Shown: positions 42,500 to 52,447 of the stretch, one piece after another | Numbering within the stretch: position 1 is the stretch's first letter | How the letters are laid out: the number at the start of each line of letters is the position of its first letter | Assembly (NCBI GenBank): GCA_937900485.1 | Contig: CALCEL010000067.1 | Span: 1-60,687, forward strand | Origin: an uncultured Prevotellaceae bacterium | Lineage (GTDB): Bacteria; Bacteroidota; Bacteroidia; Bacteroidales; Bacteroidaceae | Direction: 5' to 3' | Length of the DNA stretch: 60,687 bases | Notes under the pieces: generated by a model | What the model was told of the DNA's origin: nothing | The model's input: only the letters and a program-made list of their open reading frames with translations | The model's database searches: none | Program-made: the position numbers and the translations under genes

Positions 42500-45400
42500 A
42501 TGACATGTAAAAACACAATATCCTTTCTGGTGACCTTAGCGTTACTGTTTTCCTCCTTTCGTCTGTCCTTGGCGCAGACGCCTCTTTTCCATTCTCTGGA
42601 CACGAGCGACGGCTTGTCAAGCAGCACCGTCAACACCTTGCTTGTCGACAGCCGCGGCTTTCTCTGGGTCGGCACGGCGTGCGGACTCAACAGATTCGAC
42701 GGTTATGAGGTGAAGACATTCTTTAAGTATGACGACAGTCATAACGTGAACAGCGTGGCTGACATTCAAGAGGATTGCAATGGCGACATGTGGATTGAGG
42801 CGGAGTCGTACTATGTGCGTTATGTGCGAGAACGTGGTACGTTCGACACAGATGCGGTGTCGTACCTCAAATCTCTTGGAATGGAGATGGACGGCGCTTA
42901 CAGCATCTGCACGGATAAGGACAGGAATCTTTGGGTGTTGACCGCAAAGAAAGTCTATCACTATGACTTTGGACAATCCGAGCTTTCGTCTTGGGACGTC
43001 GACTTGAGAAGTGCGTCCCCCGGACGTTTGTGTGTCAAGACATATCGTGATGGAGTGTGTTTTTGCCATGACAACAGCGTGACGTGCTTCAGCCCTCGCT
43101 ACGGTGGCGACACTCGTGTCTTGTCCTTGCCGGAGGAGATGGTGAAGGAGTTCGGATATCTCAAGCTGTACGTCGACGATGACGGTAATCTGTGGGTGTA
43201 CTCGCTTGTCAGTGAGAAGATATGCGTCTACCAACATGACACAGACAAAAAACCGGAGATGGTCATTCTGCCCCCTAACGGCAAGTCGAAGAGCAACGCC
43301 ATACGCTCTATACTCGACGACGGCAAAGGAAAGATATGGATAGCGACAGACCATAGCGGCGTGTTCCTCCGTGACAAACACTCGGGGCGTTTCAGTCAGT
43401 TCAAGCATGTGGTCGGCGACCCTATGTCTTTGTCGTCGGACAATGTCACCTCTCTTCTCTGTGACAAGAACGGCACCATGTGGCTCGGTCACTTGAAGAC
43501 TGGTGTGTCGTACTGTAATGAGCAATATAACTTCTTCGTGAACAAAGGGCGGTCGTGTGGTGACATCAGTACCATGATGTATGATGATTATGGCCGTCTC
43601 TGGCTTGGTACCGACGGTGACGGCGTTTTCGTGGAGCATGGGAATGGTGAGGTGGAGAAGACTTCTGTCCCGAACATCACAGTGTCCTCACTGCTTCAGG
43701 ACCGTCATGGCACGGTGTGGGTCGGTTCGTATAACGAGGGCTTGTTCCGTATGAACGGCACTAAGTCTCATAAGGTGTACACCAGCTCAGACGGCTCTCT
43801 GCCTCACAACTCCGTGTGGCAGATGGTGCTTGACCGTGATGGCGTCATCTGGTACTCCTCCGCTTTCGGACCTCTGTCATTGTTCGACACTGAGACGTGT
43901 AAGGGACGGGTGTTCGACGCTGGTGACGGAGGCACGATATACGGATTATGCCTGGAGTATGACGGTGAGGACAAGGTGTATGTCGGCACTTCGTACGGCT
44001 TATGGATCTGTGACCTCGTCAGCGGTAAAGGACAACTGCTGAAGACTAACAGGTCTGGCAAACAGCCTTTCTACAGCTCTTTCGTCGGATCAATGTGCCT
44101 CGACAAGAAGAACGGATTCCTATGGCTGGGACATTCGACGGGAATGACTGGATGGGACCTGCATAGCGACTCCTTATATTATATAGATAAAAGTACAGGG
44201 CTTTATGATGAGAACGTCAAGAGTATTATTGTTGACAATATGGGTGACGTGTGGCTGAGTACTGGTATAGGACTGTCATGCGTGAGGATGTCATACGGAG
44301 AACGCGGCGGCGTGATTTTCCGCATACGTAATTTCACGATGGAAGACGGACTGCAGACTAATTACTTCAATAAGTTCGCCACGACGAGAGGTGTTGATGG
44401 CGAGATCCTGATGGGTGGCGACCGCGGTTATGTTATGGTGACACCAAAGAGAGCGTTCACGGACAATGTGAACACGATGCCCGTGTTCACGGATATCTTC
44501 GTGGGCGACTCGGTTCGTTCATTAGACAATGGCTGTCTCAATCTCAGGTATAATGACTATCAGATTTCCGTGAGCTATTTCACGGGAAACCTCGTTAACG
44601 CCAGACAGGTGACGTTTGCCTATCGCATAAAAGGGTTTATCGATGACTGGGTGGAGACAAACGATAACAAAATCTCGTTCCTCTCTCTCGGACCCGGTGA
44701 GTACGTGCTCGAGCTGAAGTCACGAGGCGAAGGCAGTGACTGGGGGGAGACTGCCACCTTGCGTATCAAGGTCAGCCCGCCGTTCTACGCATCAAAATGG
44801 GCCTTAGCGTTATACGTCTGTGTACTGCTGGCAATGACGTCGTACGCGGGCTTAGTGCTGAGAAGGAGACAGAGACGTAAGATTGAGAAACACCGTGAGG
44901 AGATGGAACGCGAGCAGGCCGTCAACCTGTCTGAGATGAAACTGCGTTTCTTCACTAATGTCAGTCACGATCTGAGAACGCCATTGACGCTGATCATCAG
45001 CCCTCTGCAGAGTATGCTGAACGAGAATCTGCCGGACAGGGTGAAGGCACGTCTGCGCGTCATGCATAAGAACGCTGACCTGCTGATGCATCAGGTGAAC
45101 ACGCTGCTGGACTTCCGTAGGCTGGACGTCGGTGCGGAGAAACTGAATCTGCAATCTTCAGACATCGTGCAGTATGTGCGTAACGCCTGTCACTCATTCA
45201 CTGACTATGCGGACGAGAGGATGATTAGACTGTCGTTCCATGCTGACGTGGAGACGTTTGTCATGGATTTTGACGCAGAGAAAATAGATAAGATAATGTA
45301 CAATTTGCTCAGCAATGCCTTCAAGTTCACTCCGGACAAGGGAGAGGTGGGTGTCGACCTTAGACAGGACGGTGACACGCTCGTGATTGATGTGTCGGAC

Positions 45401-46462
45401 GATGGCATAGGCATCGATGACGAAGAGAAGGAAGCTGTCTTCCAGCGTTTCTATCAGGTGAAGGCCAGTGACGAGAAAACTGGAAGCGGCATAGGGCTGC
45501 ACGTGGTCAGTGAGTATGTCAAGATGCATGGAGGTACAGTGTGCGTCAAGGACAATAATCCGAGAGGTTCAGTGTTCAGAGTGACACTACCGATAAAATC
45601 CGTTTCAGGCGACAAATATAGAACAGGAATACCGCGCACCGCTGATACTTACTCGCTGAGTGGTGTGGATAACCTTGATAATGTTAGTGTTAGGGCTGAC
45701 GATGAGACTTACACAGTATTGGTGGTAGATGACAACCACGACATGTGCGAGTTCGTGGCGGATAGTTTGAGGGATGAGTACAATGTGCTTACTGCCACTG
45801 ACGGTGAGGAGGCGTTGACTGTCTTGGGAGAAAACAATGTCAACCTTGTGGTCAGTGATGTCATGATGCCAAATATTGATGGTCTTGAGTTATGTAAGAG
45901 GATAAAGACAACGGTGCAGTGGTCTCACATCCCGGTCATATTGTTGACTGCGAAGACTGCCGATGTGGCTGTCATCGACGGACTGCAGCAAGGTGCGGAC
46001 GACTATATCACCAAGCCGTTCAACGTGGAGCATCTCCGTCTGCGAGTGCGTAAGTTCGTGGAGTGGGCAGACAAGCGTCATAACATGTTCAGCAGTAAGA
46101 TGGACCTCAGACCGTCAGACATCGCCATCACGCCTTTGGACGAGAAGTTTGTGAACAACGTGATGAGGATTGTGGAGGAGCACATGTCGGACGAGAACTT
46201 CTCCGTTGAGTCTCTGGGAAGGGAAGTGGGTATGTCACGCACTAACTTATACAAGAAACTCGTCAACATCACCGGACGCGGACCGCATGAGTTTATCCGT
46301 GTCATGCGTCTCAAACGCGCTTGCCAGCTGTTGGACAAGTCACAGATGCAGATTGCGGAGATTGCCTATCAGGTCGGTTACAGCTCACCTAAGAGGTTCT
46401 CTGAGAATTTCAAGAACGAGTATGGCATGACTCCTAGTGAGTACGTGAAGTCGAAGAGATAA
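42500..46462 (+). CDS. Hybrid two-component system sensor/regulator (HTCS)
   Basis: 1320 residues from MTCKNTISFL, whose next 25 residues are a clear signal peptide ending LAQ; the open frame starts earlier at 42425 but without homology. A periplasmic two-propeller sensor of Reg_prop repeats (about 30-680, many LWVGT and WIAT segments) and a Y_Y_Y domain (about 690-760) come first. One membrane helix follows (about 765-785). The kinase has the H box VSHDLRTPL with His823 and an ATPase domain (N box NLLSNAFKF, about 935). The receiver has Asp1120 (VVSDVMMP). An AraC-type helix-turn-helix ends the protein (about 1215-1320). Such proteins sense a glycan fragment and switch on polysaccharide-use genes. 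Its target here is unclear. Confidence 0.96.
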   Translation: MTCKNTISFLVTLALLFSSFRLSLAQTPLFHSLDTSDGLSSSTVNTLLVDSRGFLWVGTACGLNRFDGYEVKTFFKYDDSHNVNSVADIQEDCNGDMWIEAESYYVRYVRERGTFDTDAVSYLKSLGMEMDGAYSICTDKDRNLWVLTAKKVYHYDFGQSELSSWDVDLRSASPGRLCVKTYRDGVCFCHDNSVTCFSPRYGGDTRVLSLPEEMVKEFGYLKLYVDDDGNLWVYSLVSEKICVYQHDTDKKPEMVILPPNGKSKSNAIRSILDDGKGKIWIATDHSGVFLRDKHSGRFSQFKHVVGDPMSLSSDNVTSLLCDKNGTMWLGHLKTGVSYCNEQYNFFVNKGRSCGDISTMMYDDYGRLWLGTDGDGVFVEHGNGEVEKTSVPNITVSSLLQDRHGTVWVGSYNEGLFRMNGTKSHKVYTSSDGSLPHNSVWQMVLDRDGVIWYSSAFGPLSLFDTETCKGRVFDAGDGGTIYGLCLEYDGEDKVYVGTSYGLWICDLVSGKGQLLKTNRSGKQPFYSSFVGSMCLDKKNGFLWLGHSTGMTGWDLHSDSLYYIDKSTGLYDENVKSIIVDNMGDVWLSTGIGLSCVRMSYGERGGVIFRIRNFTMEDGLQTNYFNKFATTRGVDGEILMGGDRGYVMVTPKRAFTDNVNTMPVFTDIFVGDSVRSLDNGCLNLRYNDYQISVSYFTGNLVNARQVTFAYRIKGFIDDWVETNDNKISFLSLGPGEYVLELKSRGEGSDWGETATLRIKVSPPFYASKWALALYVCVLLAMTSYAGLVLRRRQRRKIEKHREEMEREQAVNLSEMKLRFFTNVSHDLRTPLTLIISPLQSMLNENLPDRVKARLRVMHKNADLLMHQVNTLLDFRRLDVGAEKLNLQSSDIVQYVRNACHSFTDYADERMIRLSFHADVETFVMDFDAEKIDKIMYNLLSNAFKFTPDKGEVGVDLRQDGDTLVIDVSDDGIGIDDEEKEAVFQRFYQVKASDEKTGSGIGLHVVSEYVKMHGGTVCVKDNNPRGSVFRVTLPIKSVSGDKYRTGIPRTADTYSLSGVDNLDNVSVRADDETYTVLVVDDNHDMCEFVADSLRDEYNVLTATDGEEALTVLGENNVNLVVSDVMMPNIDGLELCKRIKTTVQWSHIPVILLTAKTADVAVIDGLQQGADDYITKPFNVEHLRLRVRKFVEWADKRHNMFSSKMDLRPSDIAITPLDEKFVNNVMRIVEEHMSDENFSVESLGREVGMSRTNLYKKLVNITGRGPHEFIRVMRLKRACQLLDKSQMQIAEIAYQVGYSSPKRFSENFKNEYGMTPSEYVKSKR

Positions 46463-46490
46463 TACTTTTTTTTCAATCAGCAGGTTATGT

Positions 46491-46520
46491 GATCCGTGAC
46501 GACAGTCACGGATCTTTTTT
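46491..46520 (+). terminator. Intrinsic terminator after the HTCS gene
   Basis: GATCCGTGAC (46491-46500), loop GACA, GTCACGGATC (46505-46514), then six T residues. A perfect 10 bp stem. Confidence 0.92.
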
Positions 46521-46611
46521 GCGTTTACGACAACATGAATGTGACGAAAAGCGAAGAAAATGTCTCGAGGATGATGAATTTACACAAAAAAGCTTGATTT
46601 TCTGGATAAAA

Positions 46612-46643
46612 TGTGTGTGGTGGCTTGTTTTTTCTTACATTTG
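46612..46643 (+). promoter_or_regulatory. Promoter of the beta-protein/PI-PLC unit
   Basis: TGTG (46612-46615, one mismatch to TTTG), a 20 bp spacer, then TACATTTG (46636-46643), a full match to TAnnTTTG. The leader to the ATG at 46724 is about 75 bases. Confidence 0.65.
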
Positions 46644-46723
46644 CGAAACCTGAAATAGATTAATGAACTGAAGCATTTTATATTATCAACTAATCATCAA
46701 CTAACCTTTAATTTTAAAACTTT

Positions 46724-48760
46724 ATGTGTCCATTTCGAGAAAGGAAATTTGTGTTTCTTTTAGCTCTGCTGTTGTCATTGTTCACCAACACGGAGCGCGC
46801 GATGTGTGAGGACGTCACATCCCTTTACATTACTGACGCTGACCTGTCCGCCAACACGGGAGCGTGGACCTTGTCCGCCACGGGTGGAAGTTGGACGTAC
46901 AACACGTCAAGTCAGGTGGCTGAGGCCTATGCCGGTTGGGCTTCTCTGAGTCTCACCTCCTATTCCATGAAGCAGTCGGTCACTTTGCCGTCAGGCACAT
47001 ATCGTCTCAGTGCCAATGCTTTCTATAGACAAGGCATCTCTTATGATGTGGCGCCGACGGTGTCTAACGCCTATCTCGTGGCGGGTGACGAGTCGGTTGC
47101 CGTGGTCTCACTCGGTTCCTTGTCTTTGTCATCATACGCCAACGATATGGCTGCCGCACATTCCGCTTTTGCCGCTGGTGAGTACCTCAACACACTGACA
47201 TTTTCGCTGACGGAGACTGCCACTATTGACTTAGGTTTCGAGGGCACACATGACGCTGCCTATTCCTGGTTCATCGCCGGCGCTGTCACACTTGAGACGG
47301 TAGATGCTGACGGCACACTGTCAGACATTGACTTAAGTAACACGGGATTTGACACGGAGGATGACTTTATCTCCGCCGATCAGTCATCTGCGTCTGTCGG
47401 AACGGTGACAGGGTGGACTGATGCCTGTTCCCTGTCATGGGGCGCCACAGGTGTCACGTCTGTCGGCTCACAATATAAGATCAATGGATATTCCGCTCCG
47501 TCAGTCAACAGCGATGGAGTCACCGACGGCGGTCTGCTCGGTATGTCATGCGGATGGTCTGGCACAGTGGCATATACACAAGGCGTGACCTTGCCTGCCG
47601 GCTACTACAATATGTCCTATGTGGTCTATAACTCTAATGCCAACGGTATTACATGTTCCTCCAACCTCTTCGGATTTGTTGCTGACGACGGCACTGCATA
47701 TTATGACACTGCCACGTCATTTTCCTATGGGGAGTGGACGTTGAGACGACTGACATTCCGTCTTGACAGTGAGACGTCAGGACTGTTGAGTGTCGGTTTT
47801 GTGGCTGCGGCCAAAGGCTCAGGCTCCAATCCCGTCCTGTTCATTGACGGAGTGACGTTGTATCATAAGGCGAGTGAGGCGGCGGACTTCGTGTGGGACG
47901 ATGTGCATTACTTCTTCGGCAGACAGCAGTCGCCGACCCTCTCAGTCAGCTCAGACGCCAAGGCGTTGCATGTGGCTGGAGCCAGCGGGTTGTCATCTGT
48001 CAGTGTCGATGTGAGTGAAAACCCGAACGCTTTGATTTATGCTCGTGCCGGTCAGGTATCCAATAGCTGTAATGTGGTCATCGATGATGTGTGTGACAAC
48101 CTTGGGTTGAGTGACGGCTATCCTTTCGCTGTCCCATACGCCTTCACGGCTACTGCTGCCAGCTATACTCTGGACGCACTCGCCGGAGGTGAGTATGCCA
48201 CACTGATACTGCCTTTTGATGTCACAGACCTTCCCGGCGCCGCTTACGTCCTCGACAAAGACATAAGCACTATGGGGTGCGAGATTTACGCCACGTCCGT
48301 GTCATCCGTGTCATCTGACTCTCCTGTACTCGTCACTGCCTCCGGCGCTTATTCCGCCTCACAGGTGCCAATCGGTGTGAGGAAGTCGTCAGAAGTCTTC
48401 GCCAATGGTCATCTCGCAGGAGTGTACGAGGAGACTTCTGCACCAGTCGGCTCATATGTGCTTCAGCACCATTCCGACTCACAGGGCGTGGCGTTTTATA
48501 TCGTCGGCTCCTCTGTTCAGCCCGTCGTGCGTCCGTTCCATTGTTACATGCCTGCCCAGTCTTCTCAGGTTGTGGTGAGGGTTATGTTTGAGGATGCGGA
48601 AGGAGTCAACGGATTGTCAGACTACCTGTCCGATGATGTGGTGGCTGTGTACGACCTGACAGGCGCCAAGGTGAAAAGAGATTATAAAGGTATTCGCATT
48701 GTCAAGTATGCCAGCGGAAATGTGAAAAAGGTGATGTTTTCAGAAAACTATAACAGATGA
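46724..48760 (+). CDS. Secreted beta-rich protein of unknown function with sorting-like tail
   Basis: 678 residues. A signal peptide covers about 1-28. I do not recognise a named family. Two similar beta-rich modules can be seen (about 31-190 and 200-380). Each combines a G(T/Y)Y(R/N) strand (LPSGTYRLSANAFYRQG and LPAGYYNMSYVVYNSN) with a late Phe/Gly-rich strand, as in carbohydrate-binding-like jelly rolls. The middle (380-640) is Ser/Val rich. The tail VVAVYDLTGAKVKRDYKGIR resembles the sorting-like end of the GH43 protein. The PI-PLC lipoprotein gene begins 4 bp after the stop, so both are probably made and used together at the surface. Confidence 0.7.
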   Translation: MCPFRERKFVFLLALLLSLFTNTERAMCEDVTSLYITDADLSANTGAWTLSATGGSWTYNTSSQVAEAYAGWASLSLTSYSMKQSVTLPSGTYRLSANAFYRQGISYDVAPTVSNAYLVAGDESVAVVSLGSLSLSSYANDMAAAHSAFAAGEYLNTLTFSLTETATIDLGFEGTHDAAYSWFIAGAVTLETVDADGTLSDIDLSNTGFDTEDDFISADQSSASVGTVTGWTDACSLSWGATGVTSVGSQYKINGYSAPSVNSDGVTDGGLLGMSCGWSGTVAYTQGVTLPAGYYNMSYVVYNSNANGITCSSNLFGFVADDGTAYYDTATSFSYGEWTLRRLTFRLDSETSGLLSVGFVAAAKGSGSNPVLFIDGVTLYHKASEAADFVWDDVHYFFGRQQSPTLSVSSDAKALHVAGASGLSSVSVDVSENPNALIYARAGQVSNSCNVVIDDVCDNLGLSDGYPFAVPYAFTATAASYTLDALAGGEYATLILPFDVTDLPGAAYVLDKDISTMGCEIYATSVSSVSSDSPVLVTASGAYSASQVPIGVRKSSEVFANGHLAGVYEETSAPVGSYVLQHHSDSQGVAFYIVGSSVQPVVRPFHCYMPAQSSQVVVRVMFEDAEGVNGLSDYLSDDVVAVYDLTGAKVKRDYKGIRIVKYASGNVKKVMFSENYNR

Positions 48761-48764
48761 TATC

Positions 48765-50762
48765 ATGAGAACTTATTTTTCAAAGATAATAATGTGCGCA
48801 GGCCTGTCGCTTATGGCCTGTAGTAATGACTATGCGGATTTAGAGGAGAGTGCGTCACAGAAAGGAACACAAAAGAAGGTGTCGAGTGTCGTAGCTGCTT
48901 TCTATGGCTCAGTGTATGAGTCGCTCGAATGTCTCGACAGTGAGTATTGTGACGGATCTGGAACGCAGACCGCTGTGACTGACGATGGATTCAGTTGGTC
49001 TGTTGGTGACAAGGTGAGTGTGTCGGATGGCATGCTTAACTACTCATACAATGTGGTGACATCGTATGGTGACTCGTGTGCTTTCGGCGTGGTGAGCGGT
49101 AAAAACAGTTTCTCTTGCGACACGGAAGTGTCGCAAGACTACTATGTTTTCTATCCGGCGGATGCCGTGTCTGCGTGGAACGATGGAGTGGTGTCCACTA
49201 TGATATATGCGGAGCAGGATATGAGCGAGAACACGGACGGCGACATGGGCCCGTATATGGTGTCGGAGGCTGCCTCCGATGGTGGTGAGATACTTTTCTC
49301 TTTCAGACATCTCACGTCAGTTATTGACGTGGACCTGTCATCGCTTGGCGTCACGGCATCCTCAGTCAGTGTGATGTCGAACAGCGGAGTGTCCATAGCC
49401 GGCGCTTTCACGTATGATACGGAGAGTGGCGCGATTGCGGTGTCCTCTTCCGACGCTTCCGACTATGCCTCAAGCTCACAGAGTGACGTCGTGATGGTCA
49501 GCAACGTCAACGGCGCCTCAATGGTACGTCTGCACTTGCTCCCTGTGACGTTGACAGGCGGCGTCACCGTAACTGTCAAGGATGATGACGGTAACTACTA
49601 CACCAAGTCTGTGGCGTCCGACATGGGCAGCGCCACGACGGAGATGACGATGTCCGGCGTGTCCGGCGCCACAGTATGTAAGCCGTTTTATAAGAAGATT
49701 TATTTCGGCGCAGCCTCGTCAGCCTCTCGTGTAAACAACTGGATGTCTGCCATACCTGGTAATGTGAAGTTCAGTCTGATGAGTACTCCAGGTGCTCACG
49801 ACGCCGCAACCAGCGGCTGCAGCTCGTCCGCCAGCCGCTGTCAGAGTGAGACGATAGCCGGGCTGCTCGCCAATGGCGTGCGCGCGTTAGACCTGCGTCC
49901 TCGTTACACGTCCAACTCGTCAAGTGACATAGAGCTGGACAACCTGTTGATTTATCACGGCTCATCGTCTACTGGCGTACTGTTTAAGGACGCTATGGCC
50001 ACTATCGTGGCTTTCGTGCAGGACAATCCTTCAGAGTGCGTCTCCCTGCTGGTACAAAAGGAAAACTCTAAGTTCCTGTTCTCTCTCACAGACCAGTCGG
50101 AGACATGGAGAGCATCATTACGTGAGTGCTTCGCCAACTACAGTGCATACCTGCGAGGATGGATCACGGGAAATGAGACGTTGGCGGATATGAGAGGTAA
50201 GGTGGTCATCGTGAGCAAGAACCCGTACGGCAACAGCTCGAATGGTTACTGGGACGTCGTTTATGGGGGTATAGTGAGCGGATGGCCTGACGACAGCGAG
50301 TCATCAAGCGCATATATCTATTATTCCTGGGGTCAGGGAGGACCGTCAGTCAGCGTGTCCGACTACTACAGCACGACGAGCACGAGCAGCAAACAGACAT
50401 ACGTCTGCAATATGCTCAGTGCGGCGACGGCAGACAACACGTCACGCTATTATTATACGTTCATAAGCATGGCGTGGTCCATCACCAAGTCTCCTTCCAC
50501 TTACGCTAAGACGATGAATCCTTATGTCGCCTCATTGTTGAGCAGTCTTGAGGGACGCCTCGGATATGTCTACGGCGATTTCATGGGCAGCACATCATAC
50601 GGGGGCTCGGATGTGCTCAAGGCGGTGATTGACCAGAATCTTAAATATGTCTATCGGGGACGTTCACGCTGTGAGACAACCGTCGACGGTGTGAGCACAG
50701 GTGCGTATGTGTTGGCCGACGAGTATGCTGATGCGACGACGACATACTCGAAACGCAGATGA
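48765..50762 (+). CDS. Lipoprotein with fimbrillin-like N-terminus and PI-PLC X-type catalytic domain
   Basis: 665 residues. The lipobox LMAC ends at Cys19. The N-terminal half (about 40-310) looks like the Mfa/fimbrillin-like beta domains of Bacteroidota (FSWSVGDKVSVSDG, YYVFYPADA, FSFRHLTSVIDVDLSSLG). The C-terminal half (about 320-640) is a phosphatidylinositol-specific phospholipase C X domain. It has MSTPGAHDAATSG with His345, VRALDLRPR (Asp of the active site) and IYHGSS with His398, the two catalytic histidines. Bacterial PI-PLC cleaves PI or GPI without calcium. The natural substrate in an anaerobic gut-type organism is not obvious. It shares an operon with the upstream beta-rich secreted protein. 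Confidence 0.82.
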   Translation: MRTYFSKIIMCAGLSLMACSNDYADLEESASQKGTQKKVSSVVAAFYGSVYESLECLDSEYCDGSGTQTAVTDDGFSWSVGDKVSVSDGMLNYSYNVVTSYGDSCAFGVVSGKNSFSCDTEVSQDYYVFYPADAVSAWNDGVVSTMIYAEQDMSENTDGDMGPYMVSEAASDGGEILFSFRHLTSVIDVDLSSLGVTASSVSVMSNSGVSIAGAFTYDTESGAIAVSSSDASDYASSSQSDVVMVSNVNGASMVRLHLLPVTLTGGVTVTVKDDDGNYYTKSVASDMGSATTEMTMSGVSGATVCKPFYKKIYFGAASSASRVNNWMSAIPGNVKFSLMSTPGAHDAATSGCSSSASRCQSETIAGLLANGVRALDLRPRYTSNSSSDIELDNLLIYHGSSSTGVLFKDAMATIVAFVQDNPSECVSLLVQKENSKFLFSLTDQSETWRASLRECFANYSAYLRGWITGNETLADMRGKVVIVSKNPYGNSSNGYWDVVYGGIVSGWPDDSESSSAYIYYSWGQGGPSVSVSDYYSTTSTSSKQTYVCNMLSAATADNTSRYYYTFISMAWSITKSPSTYAKTMNPYVASLLSSLEGRLGYVYGDFMGSTSYGGSDVLKAVIDQNLKYVYRGRSRCETTVDGVSTGAYVLADEYADATTTYSKRR

Positions 50763-50881
50763 GTGATACGCTGCTCCCATGATGGGGGAACTCAATAAAT
50801 GGGACAGTCTCGGGACAGGAGAGGATAGGGAAGGTGAGTGTCATGTCTGATGGGTGACGGTAAGCGTAAAAACATGAGACG

Positions 50882-52432
50882 TCAGCGTGTGTGAAGTATG
50901 AGCTTACGTGTGCCGTCACTCATCGTTTGTATTATGACGTGTCTGTAGTCTCCGGTCGTCATGACACCATCCAGTCGATAAGAGTGTGAGCTGTTGTTTG
51001 ACGGGTCGTTAACGTTTCTGATGTCCGTTATTATGTTATACGCATTGTCGCTCCACTTCACATTCTCGTTGGTCACGAAGATATTGTCATACGTGCCGTC
51101 GATGCAGACTGTTCCCTCTTGCTCGCTGATGTCGATGCTGCATGGTATGGTTGTCAGCTCGTTCACATGGTTAAGGAATCTCTCTTGTCCGATATTGAAG
51201 AGGTAGTCGTCACCGTCTGCGGACAGGTAGTGCCAGGCGGACAGGGAATAGTCAAGTCCCTTGTCGCTAACAGCGTTATACGCAGCGATGTCGGGCGTGA
51301 CGGCAGTCAGTGGTCTTGCCGTGGTCCTCTTGAGTATGTTATACACCTTGTTATTGGTAAGCAGTGCGTATGAGGTGACATATGACCTTTTGTCCTTTAT
51401 GTCTTTCCAGAACGTGGCGTTGTCATACGTGCTCGTCTCTGTGTCCGGCACACACAAAGATACACGGTCTGCGATGTCGCTGTCGAACGCTCCGTAGCTG
51501 ACTGCCGGATAGCTGTCTCCCATGACTAAGACCCTTAGTGCCGGGCAGTTCTTGAAAGCGCTCCATCCTATTCTCTTTATGCCGCCGGTAATGTTGACAC
51601 CCGTCAGAGAGCGGCAGCCGGAAAATGCCATGCCTTCTATTGAGACCACGTGTGACGGCACGTTGACATCGTTGAGGCTCACACAGTTCCAGAATAGTCC
51701 GAAAGGTATGGTGTCAATGCTTTCCGGCAAGTGTATCCTCTCTAATTTTGAGCAGTTGGCGAAGGCATATTGTCCGATGTGGCTGACAACGTCGGGTATG
51801 TCTATCTCTTTGAGACTGTCACAGAGGTGGAAGGCATAGTCGGCGATGGAAGTGACGCCGTCAGGAATGTGTGACGTGTAACATCCGGTCAGCAGTGTCT
51901 CCGACGCCGTGTGTATTATGGAGTTGCAGTTCTCCCTGCTGTCGAACACGCTGTTCCTCTCGTCCACGGTTATGGAAGAGACGGAGTAGCTGCCCTCTAT
52001 GATGCTGTTGCCTATCTCCGTTACATTCTTTGGGATACGTAACTCTGTGAGTGCCTTGCAGCTTGTCAGTGCTGACGCTCCGAGGCTGATGAGTCCTGTG
52101 GGCAGTGTGACGTTCTCAAGTGAGTCACAGCCTGAGAAGGCGAAGCTGCCTATTGTCTTCAGTGAGTCGGGTAGGGTGACATGTCGCAGTCTGTGGCAGT
52201 TGGCGAAGGCGAAAGCGCCGACCTCTGTCACTTTGTATGACATGCCGTCGTATGTTATACGTTGAGGCACGACCACATCGCCCTGATATGAGTCGCCGTC
52301 AGCGGAATGGTACATGACAGTCACAGTCGCTCCGTCTTTGTTGACGGAATAGTAGATGCCGTCCACGGAGAAGTCGTATGCCATGCATATGTGTGACAGA
52401 GTCAAGAGTATCAGTGTGAGTGTCGTTCTCAT
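50882..52432 (-). CDS. BspA-like leucine-rich repeat secreted protein
   Basis: 516 residues with a signal peptide (1-18, ending CMAYD). About ten LRR_5/BspA repeats (about 60-330) follow the pattern LxxIxIPxxVxxIGxxAFxxCxSL, for example LRHVTLPDSLKTIGSFAFSG. The C-terminal part (340-516) has no repeats and is not recognised. BspA-type proteins are surface adhesins in oral and gut Bacteroidota. Unusually, the gene lies only 15 bp downstream of recG in the same direction, so it may be expressed by readthrough from the replication and repair genes. The 119 bp to the convergent PI-PLC gene contain no clear terminator. Confidence 0.88.
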   Translation of the reverse strand: MRTTLTLILLTLSHICMAYDFSVDGIYYSVNKDGATVTVMYHSADGDSYQGDVVVPQRITYDGMSYKVTEVGAFAFANCHRLRHVTLPDSLKTIGSFAFSGCDSLENVTLPTGLISLGASALTSCKALTELRIPKNVTEIGNSIIEGSYSVSSITVDERNSVFDSRENCNSIIHTASETLLTGCYTSHIPDGVTSIADYAFHLCDSLKEIDIPDVVSHIGQYAFANCSKLERIHLPESIDTIPFGLFWNCVSLNDVNVPSHVVSIEGMAFSGCRSLTGVNITGGIKRIGWSAFKNCPALRVLVMGDSYPAVSYGAFDSDIADRVSLCVPDTETSTYDNATFWKDIKDKRSYVTSYALLTNNKVYNILKRTTARPLTAVTPDIAAYNAVSDKGLDYSLSAWHYLSADGDDYLFNIGQERFLNHVNELTTIPCSIDISEQEGTVCIDGTYDNIFVTNENVKWSDNAYNIITDIRNVNDPSNNSSHSYRLDGVMTTGDYRHVIIQTMSDGTRKLILHTR

Positions 52433-52447
52433 TGTTCTTTTCTTGTG

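Noticed and set aside
42617..43639. 340-codon open frame on the minus strand inside the HTCS gene
   Set aside because: It is antisense to the propeller region, has no recognisable family, and comes from the codon composition of the sense gene.
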